Below are positions 1-8,064 of a DNA stretch of 26,081 nt, piece by piece; positions within the stretch are counted from its first letter, which is position 1, and the number at the start of each line of letters is the position of its first letter. The stretch is from contig CAYNST010000042.1 in NCBI GenBank assembly GCA_964399955.1, forward strand, positions 1-26,081, given 5' to 3'. The notes beneath the pieces are model-generated. The model saw only the letters and a program-made list of their open reading frames with translations. It was not told the origin of the DNA and did no database searches. The position numbers and the translations under genes were made by a program. Source of the stretch: CAYNST01 sp964399955 (GTDB taxonomy: Bacteria; Pseudomonadota; Gammaproteobacteria; Pseudomonadales; Cellvibrionaceae).

Positions 1-287
1 CCCTAGAGACATCGGCTCGGCTTTGGTCTTCATCCGCCAGGTTCAGCTGGTGGTTGCATGGTCTATTGTACTGGACAACCGATTTGGTTGGATCTATGGG
101 AGGTGAATGGGTAGAGGATAAAATTGCCAATTTGCGACATGACGGGTGGCCGTTCGGCAGTGCCTACCGATCCGGTCGGTGGTATGCTTCGCCCGGCTCA
201 AGGCGACTATCGGCAAATCTTTGTCGGCCCCACTTTGAAATCAAAGGGTGCTTGCCCCTGCTACCTCGAAACCAACGGAGACCATTG

Positions 288-1310
288 ATGAAGATATACG
301 GTGCTATTGTCCTGGCCGGCCTTGCTGTAGGCTGTGACCGCTCACAACCGGCGGTACAGGCCGACGAGCAAAGCGGGCCCCGGGCAGAGCAGCAGTCAAA
401 ACAAGTTGAGACCGCGCTGCCCCAGACACACGCCTGGACCTGTCCCGCAGAGCCGGGCCGCGCCCCCAAAGGCGAATATGTAGCCAACCGCATTGACGCG
501 GCCAATGCAACCCGCGATGAAGCCGGTTTGTACGAAGGGCCTGTCTGGATCGACGGCGCACTGTACTTTTCCGATTTTACCTTCGGCGCCGGTTTTCCCT
601 CTCGAATCCAGCGGCTGGATGTTGGCGAGCCATCCATGAGCACGGTCATAGAGAACAGCGGCAGCAATGGTCTGGCCGTGGATTCCGCCGGGCAGATTCT
701 GGCCGCCACCCACGACCGCAAAGCCATTTCCCGCTACAACCCAAGCAACGGCGAACGGGAAATTCTGGTCAGCGAATTTGACGGCAACGCTTTCAACTCG
801 CCTAACGATCTTACCATCACCCGCGACGGTGTAGTGTATTTTACCGACCCGGACTTTCAGCGCTCCGCCGCTCCTGGCGGACAGGACGCTACCCGAGTCT
901 ACCGGGTAGAAGATGGCGAAGTAACTGTGGTGGAAGACGGCATGGCGAACCCCAACGGTGTGTCTCTGTCACCGGCAGAGGACGTACTGTACGTAGCCGG
1001 CGGTGGTGAGGACGGTGTGCTGCGGGCCTATGCCATTGCTAACGGTAAACCGGGGCAGGGCAGAGACTTGGCGCAGGTAAGCACCCCGGACGGTATGGGC
1101 ATTGACTGCCTGGGCAATGTTTATGTCACCGAGCATGTCAAACAGCAAGTGCGTGTGTTTACTCCTCAAGGTGAAGAAATAGCCACCATCAAGGCTGACG
1201 CCAACGTCACCAATATTGCCTTTGGCGGCCCGCAGCGCAAAACCTTGTACTTGACCGGTGCGGGAGCCGTCTGGAGCCTGGAGCTGGACGTGGCGGGCCT
1301 GCCGTACTAG
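288..1310 (+). CDS. SMP-30/gluconolactonase/LRE-like lipoprotein
   Basis: A 340-residue protein of the SMP-30/gluconolactonase/LRE-like six-bladed beta-propeller family, whose members hydrolyse lactones or related esters using one divalent metal. The ATG at 288 is chosen because GGAG lies at 277-280; the frame stays open upstream to 54, but that part reads like non-coding sequence. The N-terminus is a short hydrophobic signal ending in AVGC (Cys16), a slightly weak lipobox, so the protein is probably a periplasm-facing lipoprotein. Family motifs visible are EGPVW (Glu83), SPND (Asn173) and PDGMGID (Asp268), which match the expected Glu/Asn/Asp metal ligands. It stands alone, with 270 bases before the next gene. 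The true substrate cannot be read from sequence; gluconolactonase is only the family label. Confidence 0.85.
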   Translation: MKIYGAIVLAGLAVGCDRSQPAVQADEQSGPRAEQQSKQVETALPQTHAWTCPAEPGRAPKGEYVANRIDAANATRDEAGLYEGPVWIDGALYFSDFTFGAGFPSRIQRLDVGEPSMSTVIENSGSNGLAVDSAGQILAATHDRKAISRYNPSNGEREILVSEFDGNAFNSPNDLTITRDGVVYFTDPDFQRSAAPGGQDATRVYRVEDGEVTVVEDGMANPNGVSLSPAEDVLYVAGGGEDGVLRAYAIANGKPGQGRDLAQVSTPDGMGIDCLGNVYVTEHVKQQVRVFTPQGEEIATIKADANVTNIAFGGPQRKTLYLTGAGAVWSLELDVAGLPY

Positions 1311-1405
1311 ACCTGCCAGCACGGCCGGGGCACTGCAATGCGAGCTTTGTTTTGGCCCCGGGGGCGACCCATGCTGAGGTTGCCCGCCAAATCATCCACG
1401 ATTGA

Positions 1406-1412
1406 CTATACT
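1406..1412 (+). promoter_or_regulatory. RpoS-like -10 element upstream of the small lipoprotein
   Basis: CTATACT followed by GAG. It matches the known sigma-S extended -10 consensus, including the C before TATACT, and has no recognisable -35 at 16-18 bases. It lies about 170 bases before the lipoprotein gene. The same ten-base pattern recurs at 9429 and 16646. The function is inferred. Confidence 0.4.
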
Positions 1413-1580
1413 GAGTCTGCCGGCCACCCATTGGTCTAAGCCGGGTTGCCGGGTGTGTTCTGGGCAACATGGGTTGTTTGTGCAGTTCCGGAGCCTGTGG
1501 CCTCAACAAGTGGAGACAGGGGCTTCTGCTGTGACTTGTCCATTTATGGTTGAAGTAGCAAAGGAAGGGGAGCAGCGTCG

Positions 1581-1769
1581 ATGTGGGTTAGAGTCGTTTT
1601 AAGCGGTTTGGCAATGGCACTTGTTGCCTGTTCATCTGAACCTGTGGAGGAACCCAAGGGAGTGATTCCGCGGACACAGGTGCAAGCTTTGAACAGAGCC
1701 AAAGCAGTTGAGCAGGACGTCAAACAGCAACAAGAATCCTTGCGCAACAGCGTTGGTGCCCCGCAGTAG
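1581..1769 (+). CDS. small lipoprotein (62 aa), function unknown
   Basis: A 62-residue product. The ATG at 1581 follows a purine-rich ribosome site (GGAAGGGGAG, 1563-1572) at good spacing. Residues 1-16 form a positively charged then hydrophobic signal peptide ending in LVAC, a good lipobox with Cys17 as the lipidated residue. The mature part, about 45 residues, is charged and Gln/Glu/Lys-rich (QALNRAKAVEQDVKQQQESL), predicts as one amphipathic helix, and has a Pro-rich segment just after the Cys. It is most likely a small membrane-anchored lipoprotein; such helices can pack against envelope complexes or peptidoglycan, but that is inference. I do not recognise a named family. A possible RpoS-type promoter lies upstream at 1406. 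Confidence 0.75.
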   Translation: MWVRVVLSGLAMALVACSSEPVEEPKGVIPRTQVQALNRAKAVEQDVKQQQESLRNSVGAPQ

Positions 1770-2108
1770 TCGTCTTGCGTAGCGGGCTTGCCGCGCGCGA
1801 ACCCCGTGCTTTAACCGTTGGCGACCTCTCCTGCGCATAAGCGTAAAGGAACTTGAATCGCAACGCGTGTCTCAGTAAAGCAGTGTTGCTTCACCCGCGT
1901 CTGTTGTTTTGCTCTTACGCCAGTCATTCCTGTCGCAGCGGTTCCTGTGGGTGGCGGCGCTGGCAGTCAACGCCCGGTAACTCGGCACGGTCGCGGCGCA
2001 AAACCTTCTTTCAGTACACGCTCGATGTCGGTCACCTTTTTTACTTATTCAATAACAGCGGCCTTTAGGCTGCGATTTGTTTTTTTGATTTTTGCCAAGC
2101 AGATAACT
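1770..2108. other. 339-base gene-free stretch between lipoprotein and RND operon
   Basis: No convincing gene on either strand: the frames open here lack ribosome sites and recognisable protein sequence. It contains the terminator-like hairpin at 2058-2086. Bases 1933-1939 (TCGCAGC) are complementary to 2069-2075, the 3' arm of that hairpin, so an alternative fold exists. I could not identify a good -35/-10 pair. Confidence 0.6.
2058..2086 (+). terminator. intrinsic terminator or attenuator before the RND adaptor gene
   Basis: GCGGCC (2058-2063), loop TTTA, GGCTGC (2068-2073): a six-pair stem with one G-T wobble, followed after GATTTG by seven T (2080-2086). The element ends 22 bases before the adaptor start codon, leaving no room for a conventional promoter plus ribosome site between it and the gene. 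It either ends upstream transcription imperfectly or attenuates the efflux operon. Confidence 0.6.
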
Positions 2109-3191
2109 ATGCCAGGTCCATCCAGATTATTAAGCGTTATTGTTGGCGGAGTGCTGCTGATACTGGCGGCCTGTACCCGCCAGGCGCCCGAGCAAGCCCC
2201 TGCAGAGCGGCTTGGCGCACCGGTCGCAGCCATGGAGCTGCAACCGCAAGACATAGCCCGTCGCGTTGTCGTCAGTGCGCCGGTCACTCCACGGGTGCAC
2301 ATTCGCCTGGCCAGTCGAACCAGCGGCACGGTTGAGCAGGTTTATAAAGAAGAGGGTGACCGGGTTGCAGCGGGGGAGTTATTGGCCGAGCTGGATATGT
2401 CCGAAGCGCGCGCCGAACTGGCGCGGGCGGATGCCGAAGAGGAGCGTGCCAGGCTGGAGTACGAGCGCTTGACCGAGCTGCGCTCGCGCGGGGTGGTCGC
2501 GCCCGCAGAGTACCAACAGAGCCGTGCCAACCTCCGCTTCGCCGAGAGCCAGCGCCTGCTTTGGCAGACCCGCGCTGCCTTCGGGCGCATTCTTGCGCCG
2601 CAGGCAGGCGTGGTCACCCATCGCTACATTGAGCCCGGCGAAGCCGTTCAGCAGCAGGATACCCTGTTTGAGCTGTCGGCTATGGATCAGCTGGTAATCA
2701 ACGCCGGCTTGTCCGAGATGGATGTCGTGCACCTTGAACCCGGTCAACCGGTGCGGGTGCGCGTTGATGCCTTGCCGGCCCTGCAACTGGAGGGCAAGGT
2801 TCGGCGCATATTTCCCAGTGCCGACCGCGCCACGCGGCTGGTGACGGTTGAAGTGGCGTTACCGGCGGATGCTGCAGAACGGGGGGTACGGCCGGGTTTT
2901 CTGGCGCGCCTGGACATTGATGTAGATCGCCGCGCTCAGGTGCTGACCCTGCCGTCTTTTGCCATCGGCAACGATGCCCGCAGCAGTGAGACGCGGGAAG
3001 AAACCTATTACGTCTACGTGATCGAGGATGATCGCCTGCAGCGGCGCCGTGTGGTGCCGGGTATCACCCGTGGCGGCTGGACCGAGATTGTCAGCGGCGT
3101 TCAGCCCGGAGAGACCGTTTTGGCAAGCAACCCCATTGACCTGCGCGCCAATCAAAGGGTTCGCATCGTCGAGCGCCGGAGCCTTCCATGA
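2109..3191 (+). CDS. RND efflux periplasmic adaptor (membrane fusion protein), lipoprotein
   Basis: A 360-residue HlyD/AcrA-type adaptor that would bridge the inner-membrane RND pump and an outer-membrane channel. The ATG at 2109 is chosen because it gives a lipoprotein signal peptide with lipobox LAAC (Cys22). The longer frame from 1947 would bury that signal and run through the terminator hairpin. Next come a first half-lipoyl segment (GTVEQVYKEEGDRVAAGELL), an Ala/Glu/Arg-rich coiled-coil hairpin, the second half-lipoyl segment (APQAGVVTHRYIEPGEAV), a beta-barrel domain and a membrane-proximal domain near the C-terminus. The stop overlaps the pump start (ATGA), so the two are co-translated. 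The substrate cannot be inferred. No outer-membrane factor is encoded here. Confidence 0.9.
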   Translation: MPGPSRLLSVIVGGVLLILAACTRQAPEQAPAERLGAPVAAMELQPQDIARRVVVSAPVTPRVHIRLASRTSGTVEQVYKEEGDRVAAGELLAELDMSEARAELARADAEEERARLEYERLTELRSRGVVAPAEYQQSRANLRFAESQRLLWQTRAAFGRILAPQAGVVTHRYIEPGEAVQQQDTLFELSAMDQLVINAGLSEMDVVHLEPGQPVRVRVDALPALQLEGKVRRIFPSADRATRLVTVEVALPADAAERGVRPGFLARLDIDVDRRAQVLTLPSFAIGNDARSSETREETYYVYVIEDDRLQRRRVVPGITRGGWTEIVSGVQPGETVLASNPIDLRANQRVRIVERRSLP

Positions 3192-6100
3192 GCGGCACAC
3201 ACACCGGGCTGACCAGCACCGCCATTCGTCGCCCTATCGGCACCTTGGCGATCGCTTCAGTGGTGTTCGTGCTGGGCCTGTTCTTCCTGGAGCGTTTACC
3301 CATTGACCTGCTGCCCAGCATAGAGCTGCCGCAGATCCGGGTGGTCGTCAATTACCCCGGCACCGCGCCCGAAGTTATCGAAGAGCAGATTACCCGGGTG
3401 CTGGAGCGCAATCTGGCAGCCACAGAGAACCTTGTGCACATGGAAAGTCGCGCCTCCGAGGGGCGTGCCAACGTGGACCTGCACTTTGCCTATGGCACCA
3501 ATCTGGATGCCGCCCTGCAGGATGCATCGCGCTACTTGGAGCTGGCACGCACGCGTCTGCCGCGCGATATCGACCCTCCGCGGTTGTTCAAGGTGGACCC
3601 GGCACAAGACCCGGTCTGGCAGGCAGGCTTCAGCTCCAGTCTGCGCTCCGAAGTAGAAGTAAGCGATTGGGTTGAGCATCAGCTGGCGCCGCAACTGGTG
3701 GCCATCAACGGTGTCTCCGGCGTGGAAACCGCCGGCGGCTTGATCCGGGAAATGGAGGTACTTGCCGATCAGCACCGGCTGCGCTCCTACGGGCTGACCA
3801 TGGCCGATCTGGTCAACGCGCTGCAAGCCGAAAACGTGGACATCGCCTCTGGCTGGATGACCTCCAGCAGTTTTGATGTCATGGCCAAAACCGAAGGCCT
3901 GTTTCGCTCGGCGGAGGATATAGGCAAGGTTCTGATACCGCTGCCGGGAGACGGCAGCCAGACCGTGCGGGTCAGCGATGTGGCCGATGTGCGGGATGGG
4001 CACCAGCCGCAGCGCATTTTTGTGCGGCTTAACGGCGTGCCCTCGGCTCAGGTGTCATTGTTCAAGTTGCCGGGCGCCAATACTGTGGAGGTGGTGGACC
4101 AGGTGGAAGCCACCATGGCCCGGCTGGAGCGCTCCGGCTTTTTGCCGGCGGACATCAAATACCAAGTCATTGGAGACACCGCCTATTTCATTCGCGGTGC
4201 CATTGCCAGTGTGGCGAGCGCGGCACTGCTGGGTGGCTTGCTGGCCATGGTGCTGGTGCTGCTGTTTCTGGGCAGTTTGCGCAAAAGCTTTGTGGTGGGC
4301 CTGTCTATCCCCATTGCCATCATGGCCACTTTTGCGCTGATGGGGGCGGGCAATCTTACCCTCAACATCATCAGTATGGGCGGTCTGGCGCTGGGGGTGG
4401 GTTTGCTGCTGGACAACGGCATCGTCATGCTGGAGAACATCTACCGCCACCGCGAAGAACTTAAACGCAGTGCGGACGACGCGGCGCATTACGGTGCGGC
4501 TGAGGTGCGCGGTGCCATCACTGCAGGTACCCTCACCAATCTGGCAGCGGTTTTGCCCTTTCTGCTGATCTCCGGCATGGCTTCGCTGATTTTCACCGAC
4601 CTCATCCTCACCATTTCTTTTGCCATTCTGGCCACTCTGGCAGCGGCGCTGACCATCGTCCCCATGCTTGCCGCCCTGCTTGGCAAGGTTCGCTTCCAGA
4701 GCCATTTGGACCGCAGCCGTCTATTGCAAGCCTTCAATCGCGCTATCAACGGGCTGCGGCGCGTTTATCAGCACGTGTTGCGCATGGCACTGGCCTGGCG
4801 CTGGGCGGTCATCGCCTTTGCCGCGCTCTCTCTGTTTCTGGCTGTGAAGCTGAGCGGTCAACTGGGCAACGAGTTCCTGCCCCAGGTGGACGACGGCAGT
4901 GTGTTTGTCCGCGCCACCTTGCCCGCCGGCAGTCCGCCCGAAGCCACCGACCTGGTGGCACGCGCGGTAGAGGCCAGCCTGCAGGAAATGCCCTATGTGC
5001 AGACGGTATTTTCCATGGTGGGAGGGCACTTGTTTGGCGGCGGTGTCAATGAGCGGCCGGGTACCTTTTATATGCGGGTGCAGCTGGCGCCTTTGGCCGA
5101 GCGCCCCGACATGCCGGCCGGGTTGTGGGTGGGCGAGGCGCAGCGGCGGCTGGATGCCCTGGATATGCCCGGTGCGCGTATCAGCGTGCGGCCGCCCATC
5201 ATCCGAGGTCTGCGGTTCACCACCTCGGGCGACGATTTTGCCATCACGGTCGTGGGCCAGGAGTTGGAAGTACTGCGGGAGATAGCCTTTGATATTAACG
5301 CCCGCTTACAGGATATTCCGGGCCTTGAGGGCGTGGAAGTCGGCCGCGAATCCCAAAGCCCGCTGCTGCGCATCCGCGTTGACCGGGACCGGGCGGCAAG
5401 CCTGGGGTTGAACGTATCCGAGGTGGGTAACGCCATCCGCGATGCGGTCAACGGCGCGGTCCCCACGCGCTATATTGCGGGCAGCGTTGAATACGATGTG
5501 CGCGTGCGATTGCCCCGCAGGCAGGTAGCCGACGCTGAAACTCTTGGCACCCTGCTGCTGTTGCGGCGCGACGGTGAACCGGTCTTGCTGCGTGATGTAG
5601 CCCACTTTGAACTGGGCGCGGGGCCTGCCAATATAGAGCGCGAGAACCAAAGCAGGGTGCAGCGGGTGGTGGGCGACATCAACACCCAGGTCAACGATGT
5701 GAGCAGCATCATGGCCATGGTTGATGAGCGACTGCAGGGCCTGACTCTACCGGATCAATACAGTCTTATCTTCGGCGGCCAGTGGGAGGCCATCCAGGAG
5801 ACCAACCGGGAAATTTCCAGAGTGGTATTGTTGGCGCTGTTTTTAGTGTTTGTGGTGCTGGCCGTTCAGTACGAGCGATTGATCAACCCCTTGGTGATCC
5901 TGACGGCGGCGCCTTTGTCACTGGTGGGGGTGGTTGTCATGCTCTGGCTCACCAATACGCCTATGTCTGCACCCGTGCTGATAGGCGTGGTGCTGTTGAT
6001 TGGGATAGTGGTGAACAATGCCATTCTGCTGGTGGAGTATATCGAGATTGGCCGCCGTGAGCTTGGCCTTAGTGCGGTGGATGCCATCATTGAAGCGGGA

Positions 6101-6355
6101 GGAGTGCGTCTGCGGCCTATCCTGATGACTACGCTTACCACGGTCACCGGCATGGCGCCCCTGGCTATAGGCTTGGGGCAGGGGGCGGAAATCATGCGGC
6201 CTTTGGCCATAGCCGTGGTGGGCGGGCTCTTGGGCGCGCTGATACTCACGCTCATCATTGTGCCCTGCTTTTACCTGGTGGGCAGCCGCGGGGCGGAGTG
6301 GTTGCACAGCCGGGTGGTTGGCACAACCGCCGAGCTGCCAGCGGAAAAACAATAG
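3188..6355 (+). CDS. RND-family efflux pump, inner-membrane subunit (AcrB/HAE1-like)
   Basis: A 1055-residue proton-driven exporter of the AcrB/MexB superfamily, of usual length. The start overlaps the adaptor stop by ATGA. Visible are the conserved N-terminus (AIRRPIGTLAIASVVFVLGL, then DLLPSIELPQI), large periplasmic loops after TM1 and TM7, and TM blocks near residues 335-500 and 870-1035. In TM4 the proton-relay site reads LLLDNGIV (Asp409-Asn410), where AcrB has Asp-Asp. In TM10 it reads VVNNAILLVEY (Asn943-Asn944), where AcrB has Lys940. This DN/NN pattern occurs in a known branch of HAE-type pumps, so the protein is probably functional. It would work as a trimer with the upstream adaptor and an outer-membrane channel encoded elsewhere. 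The cargo (drugs, metals, lipids) is unknown. Confidence 0.93.
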   Translation: MSGTHTGLTSTAIRRPIGTLAIASVVFVLGLFFLERLPIDLLPSIELPQIRVVVNYPGTAPEVIEEQITRVLERNLAATENLVHMESRASEGRANVDLHFAYGTNLDAALQDASRYLELARTRLPRDIDPPRLFKVDPAQDPVWQAGFSSSLRSEVEVSDWVEHQLAPQLVAINGVSGVETAGGLIREMEVLADQHRLRSYGLTMADLVNALQAENVDIASGWMTSSSFDVMAKTEGLFRSAEDIGKVLIPLPGDGSQTVRVSDVADVRDGHQPQRIFVRLNGVPSAQVSLFKLPGANTVEVVDQVEATMARLERSGFLPADIKYQVIGDTAYFIRGAIASVASAALLGGLLAMVLVLLFLGSLRKSFVVGLSIPIAIMATFALMGAGNLTLNIISMGGLALGVGLLLDNGIVMLENIYRHREELKRSADDAAHYGAAEVRGAITAGTLTNLAAVLPFLLISGMASLIFTDLILTISFAILATLAAALTIVPMLAALLGKVRFQSHLDRSRLLQAFNRAINGLRRVYQHVLRMALAWRWAVIAFAALSLFLAVKLSGQLGNEFLPQVDDGSVFVRATLPAGSPPEATDLVARAVEASLQEMPYVQTVFSMVGGHLFGGGVNERPGTFYMRVQLAPLAERPDMPAGLWVGEAQRRLDALDMPGARISVRPPIIRGLRFTTSGDDFAITVVGQELEVLREIAFDINARLQDIPGLEGVEVGRESQSPLLRIRVDRDRAASLGLNVSEVGNAIRDAVNGAVPTRYIAGSVEYDVRVRLPRRQVADAETLGTLLLLRRDGEPVLLRDVAHFELGAGPANIERENQSRVQRVVGDINTQVNDVSSIMAMVDERLQGLTLPDQYSLIFGGQWEAIQETNREISRVVLLALFLVFVVLAVQYERLINPLVILTAAPLSLVGVVVMLWLTNTPMSAPVLIGVVLLIGIVVNNAILLVEYIEIGRRELGLSAVDAIIEAGGVRLRPILMTTLTTVTGMAPLAIGLGQGAEIMRPLAIAVVGGLLGALILTLIIVPCFYLVGSRGAEWLHSRVVGTTAELPAEKQ

Positions 6356-6368
6356 GAGTTTGCAAGCA

Positions 6369-6407
6369 ATGAACAGCCCCCGCACAGTGTTACGGCATCA
6401 TTCATGA
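6369..6407 (+). CDS. 12-codon leader ORF coupled to the acetyltransferase
   Basis: ATG at 6369, preceded by GGAG at 6356-6359, encodes MNSPRTVLRHHS. Its TGA (6405-6407) overlaps the ATG (6404-6406) of the acetyltransferase. The acetyltransferase ATG has no ribosome site of its own, so its translation may depend on ribosomes finishing this leader. It is too short for homology to help, and chance is possible. Confidence 0.4.
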   Translation: MNSPRTVLRHHS

Positions 6408-6835
6408 ACATTTCACCGGTCACCGAACACGACCTGCCCGAACTGGCCGCGCTCTACCAGCAACTCCTGCCCAATGATTTCTCCATCCAAAAGATGCAGC
6501 AAGTCCTGGGAAACAACCGGCAGAACCCGAATCACACCGTACTCATTGCCAAGGTGGACGGCAAGGTGGTGGGCTCGCTGCTGGCCATGACCTGTGAAAT
6601 GCTGTTTGGTCAGTGCAAGTCCTTCATGGTAATTGAAGACGTGGTGGTGGATCAGCAGCACCGCCGCCTGGGAGTGGGTACTGCTTTGCTCAGAACCATA
6701 GAGGGCCAGGCGCGGGAAACCGGCTGCGCCTATATCATGCTGATCACTGAAAGCGGCCAGGTGGATACGCGCCGGTTTTACCAATCCAACGGTTATAAAA
6801 CCGACGAGCACTGTGCGTTCAAAAAGCACCTTTGA
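6404..6835 (+). CDS. GNAT-family N-acetyltransferase
   Basis: A 143-residue GCN5-related acetyltransferase, transferring acetyl from acetyl-CoA to an amine of unknown identity. The length is typical of a single-domain GNAT. The acetyl-CoA pyrophosphate loop (motif A) is clear at residues 79-97: EDVVVDQQHRRLGVGTALL, with R-R-L-G-V-G at 87-92. Motif B and the C-terminal FYQSNGYK segment, typical of the family, follow. It starts 49 bases after the RND pump stop on the same strand, so it may share that transcript. The start codon lies inside a TCATGA overlap with a 12-codon leader ORF. It converges with the glycosyltransferase gene 35 bases downstream. Confidence 0.85.
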   Translation: MNISPVTEHDLPELAALYQQLLPNDFSIQKMQQVLGNNRQNPNHTVLIAKVDGKVVGSLLAMTCEMLFGQCKSFMVIEDVVVDQQHRRLGVGTALLRTIEGQARETGCAYIMLITESGQVDTRRFYQSNGYKTDEHCAFKKHL

Positions 6836-6870
6836 CGGCCGATTGCCGCCGGTGAACAAGCAAATTCCGG

Positions 6871-8064
6871 TCAATCGTCCCGCTTGGCCTTGACCCAGAG
6901 CGACTTTTTACCGGTCAGCAGCATCAGATAAAGCTTGATTTTCTGGGCAATATAGCCCGGAAGATAGGCCAGATCCGACAGAACAAAATCCGCACGGCCG
7001 GACAGAGCATTAACCCATAAAAGCGACGCTACCAGCAGAACCCATACCGTGGAACTGGCCACCAGCAGGCGAGCATCTGCAAAAACCAGTGCCATCAGCA
7101 AAGCAACAATCCAAATGACCAGGTTGCACACCAGCAGCAAGGTGAAGGGCAAAATGGACATATCCAGCGCGGTCATGGCCAGGGTGCGGCTGCGCCGTCT
7201 AAACGCGCTGAAGGTGAGTCGCGGCACCCAGTGCGTGATCATGCCCATGTGGCCGTGCTCCCAGCGCTGACGCTGCCGCTCGGCAGTATCATCCGACTTT
7301 GGCAGGGGGCTGGTGATACAGGCCTCCGGCACGTACTGCACTTTGGCCCCGGAAAGCGCCAGCTCCAAGCCCATTTTCATATCTTCCACGATCTCACCCG
7401 TCGCCAGTTCCAGCTTCTCCAACAGAGGGAAGGGCAACGCAAAGCCCGAACCTGTAACGGGAATGCTGCCTCCCAGTCGGCACAGGCCCTGGGTACGAAT
7501 ATGGTTTTTAAGGTAGATGGCAAACTCGGAAATGCGTCGCTGGGGCGGGCTGCCGGCCGGGGCGTATAATAAATAATTGGCCTGGGCGGGTGAGCCGGTT
7601 TCAGTGCAAATCTGTTTAAGCCTGGCGATAGCCTGGGGGTCAACCGTGCAGTCGGCGTCAATTATGATGGCAATATCCGGTGGTTGATTGCGCAAGTGCG
7701 CAACACCAAATGCCAAGGCGTAGCCCTTGCCACGGTGGTCCGGGTCTGTACGTTCAATGACTTCACAGCCCGCCGCGCGGGCAATCTCAGCGGTTTTGTC
7801 ACTGCAATTATCAGCTATGACAACTATCCGGTCCGACGGAGCCAGCGCCAGCTTGACGCTGCTCAAGGTGCCCGCCAGCACCTGCTCTTCATCGTGCGCC
7901 GGCATCAGTATGGCGCAGCTTGCCGCGACAGTGTCCCATGTTTTTGGTTTTGCCCGTTTTATACCGGCAAACACCTCAACAATAAAAAATATTGAGGGGA
8001 CCAGAATTATCAGGCCAATAATGAACGCTAAATCCAAAAGCAACGTCATTAGTTTTTGATCCAT
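6871..8064 (-). CDS. GT2-family membrane glycosyltransferase
   Basis: A 397-residue processive-type family 2 glycosyltransferase anchored in the inner membrane. An N-terminal TM helix (about 6-33) precedes the GT-A domain: nucleotide-binding segment ILMPAHDEE (52-60), DxD in IIDADC (Asp136, Asp138), the acceptor-site ED in EIVEDMKMG (Glu227-Asp228) and QRQRW (264-268), the QxxRW signature of processive enzymes. Two or three C-terminal TM helices follow (about 295-350). Its start overlaps the end of the GT4 gene by 16 bases; an alternative start at Met6 (8049) would give a TAATG junction with the GT4 stop. The pair probably builds or extends an exopolysaccharide or glycolipid. Sugar donor and acceptor cannot be read from sequence. 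Confidence 0.88.
   Translation of the reverse strand: MDQKLMTLLLDLAFIIGLIILVPSIFFIVEVFAGIKRAKPKTWDTVAASCAILMPAHDEEQVLAGTLSSVKLALAPSDRIVVIADNCSDKTAEIARAAGCEVIERTDPDHRGKGYALAFGVAHLRNQPPDIAIIIDADCTVDPQAIARLKQICTETGSPAQANYLLYAPAGSPPQRRISEFAIYLKNHIRTQGLCRLGGSIPVTGSGFALPFPLLEKLELATGEIVEDMKMGLELALSGAKVQYVPEACITSPLPKSDDTAERQRQRWEHGHMGMITHWVPRLTFSAFRRRSRTLAMTALDMSILPFTLLLVCNLVIWIVALLMALVFADARLLVASSTVWVLLVASLLWVNALSGRADFVLSDLAYLPGYIAQKIKLYLMLLTGKKSLWVKAKRDD

Noticed and set aside
1325..1361. CCGGGGC/GCCCCGG stem with a 23-base loop after the first gene
   Set aside because: The loop is long and no T-run follows, so I do not call it a terminator.
3296..4003. Long minus-strand frame opposite the RND pump (235 codons)
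   Set aside because: Shadow of a high-G+C gene: it has no domain, and the plus strand is clearly coding.
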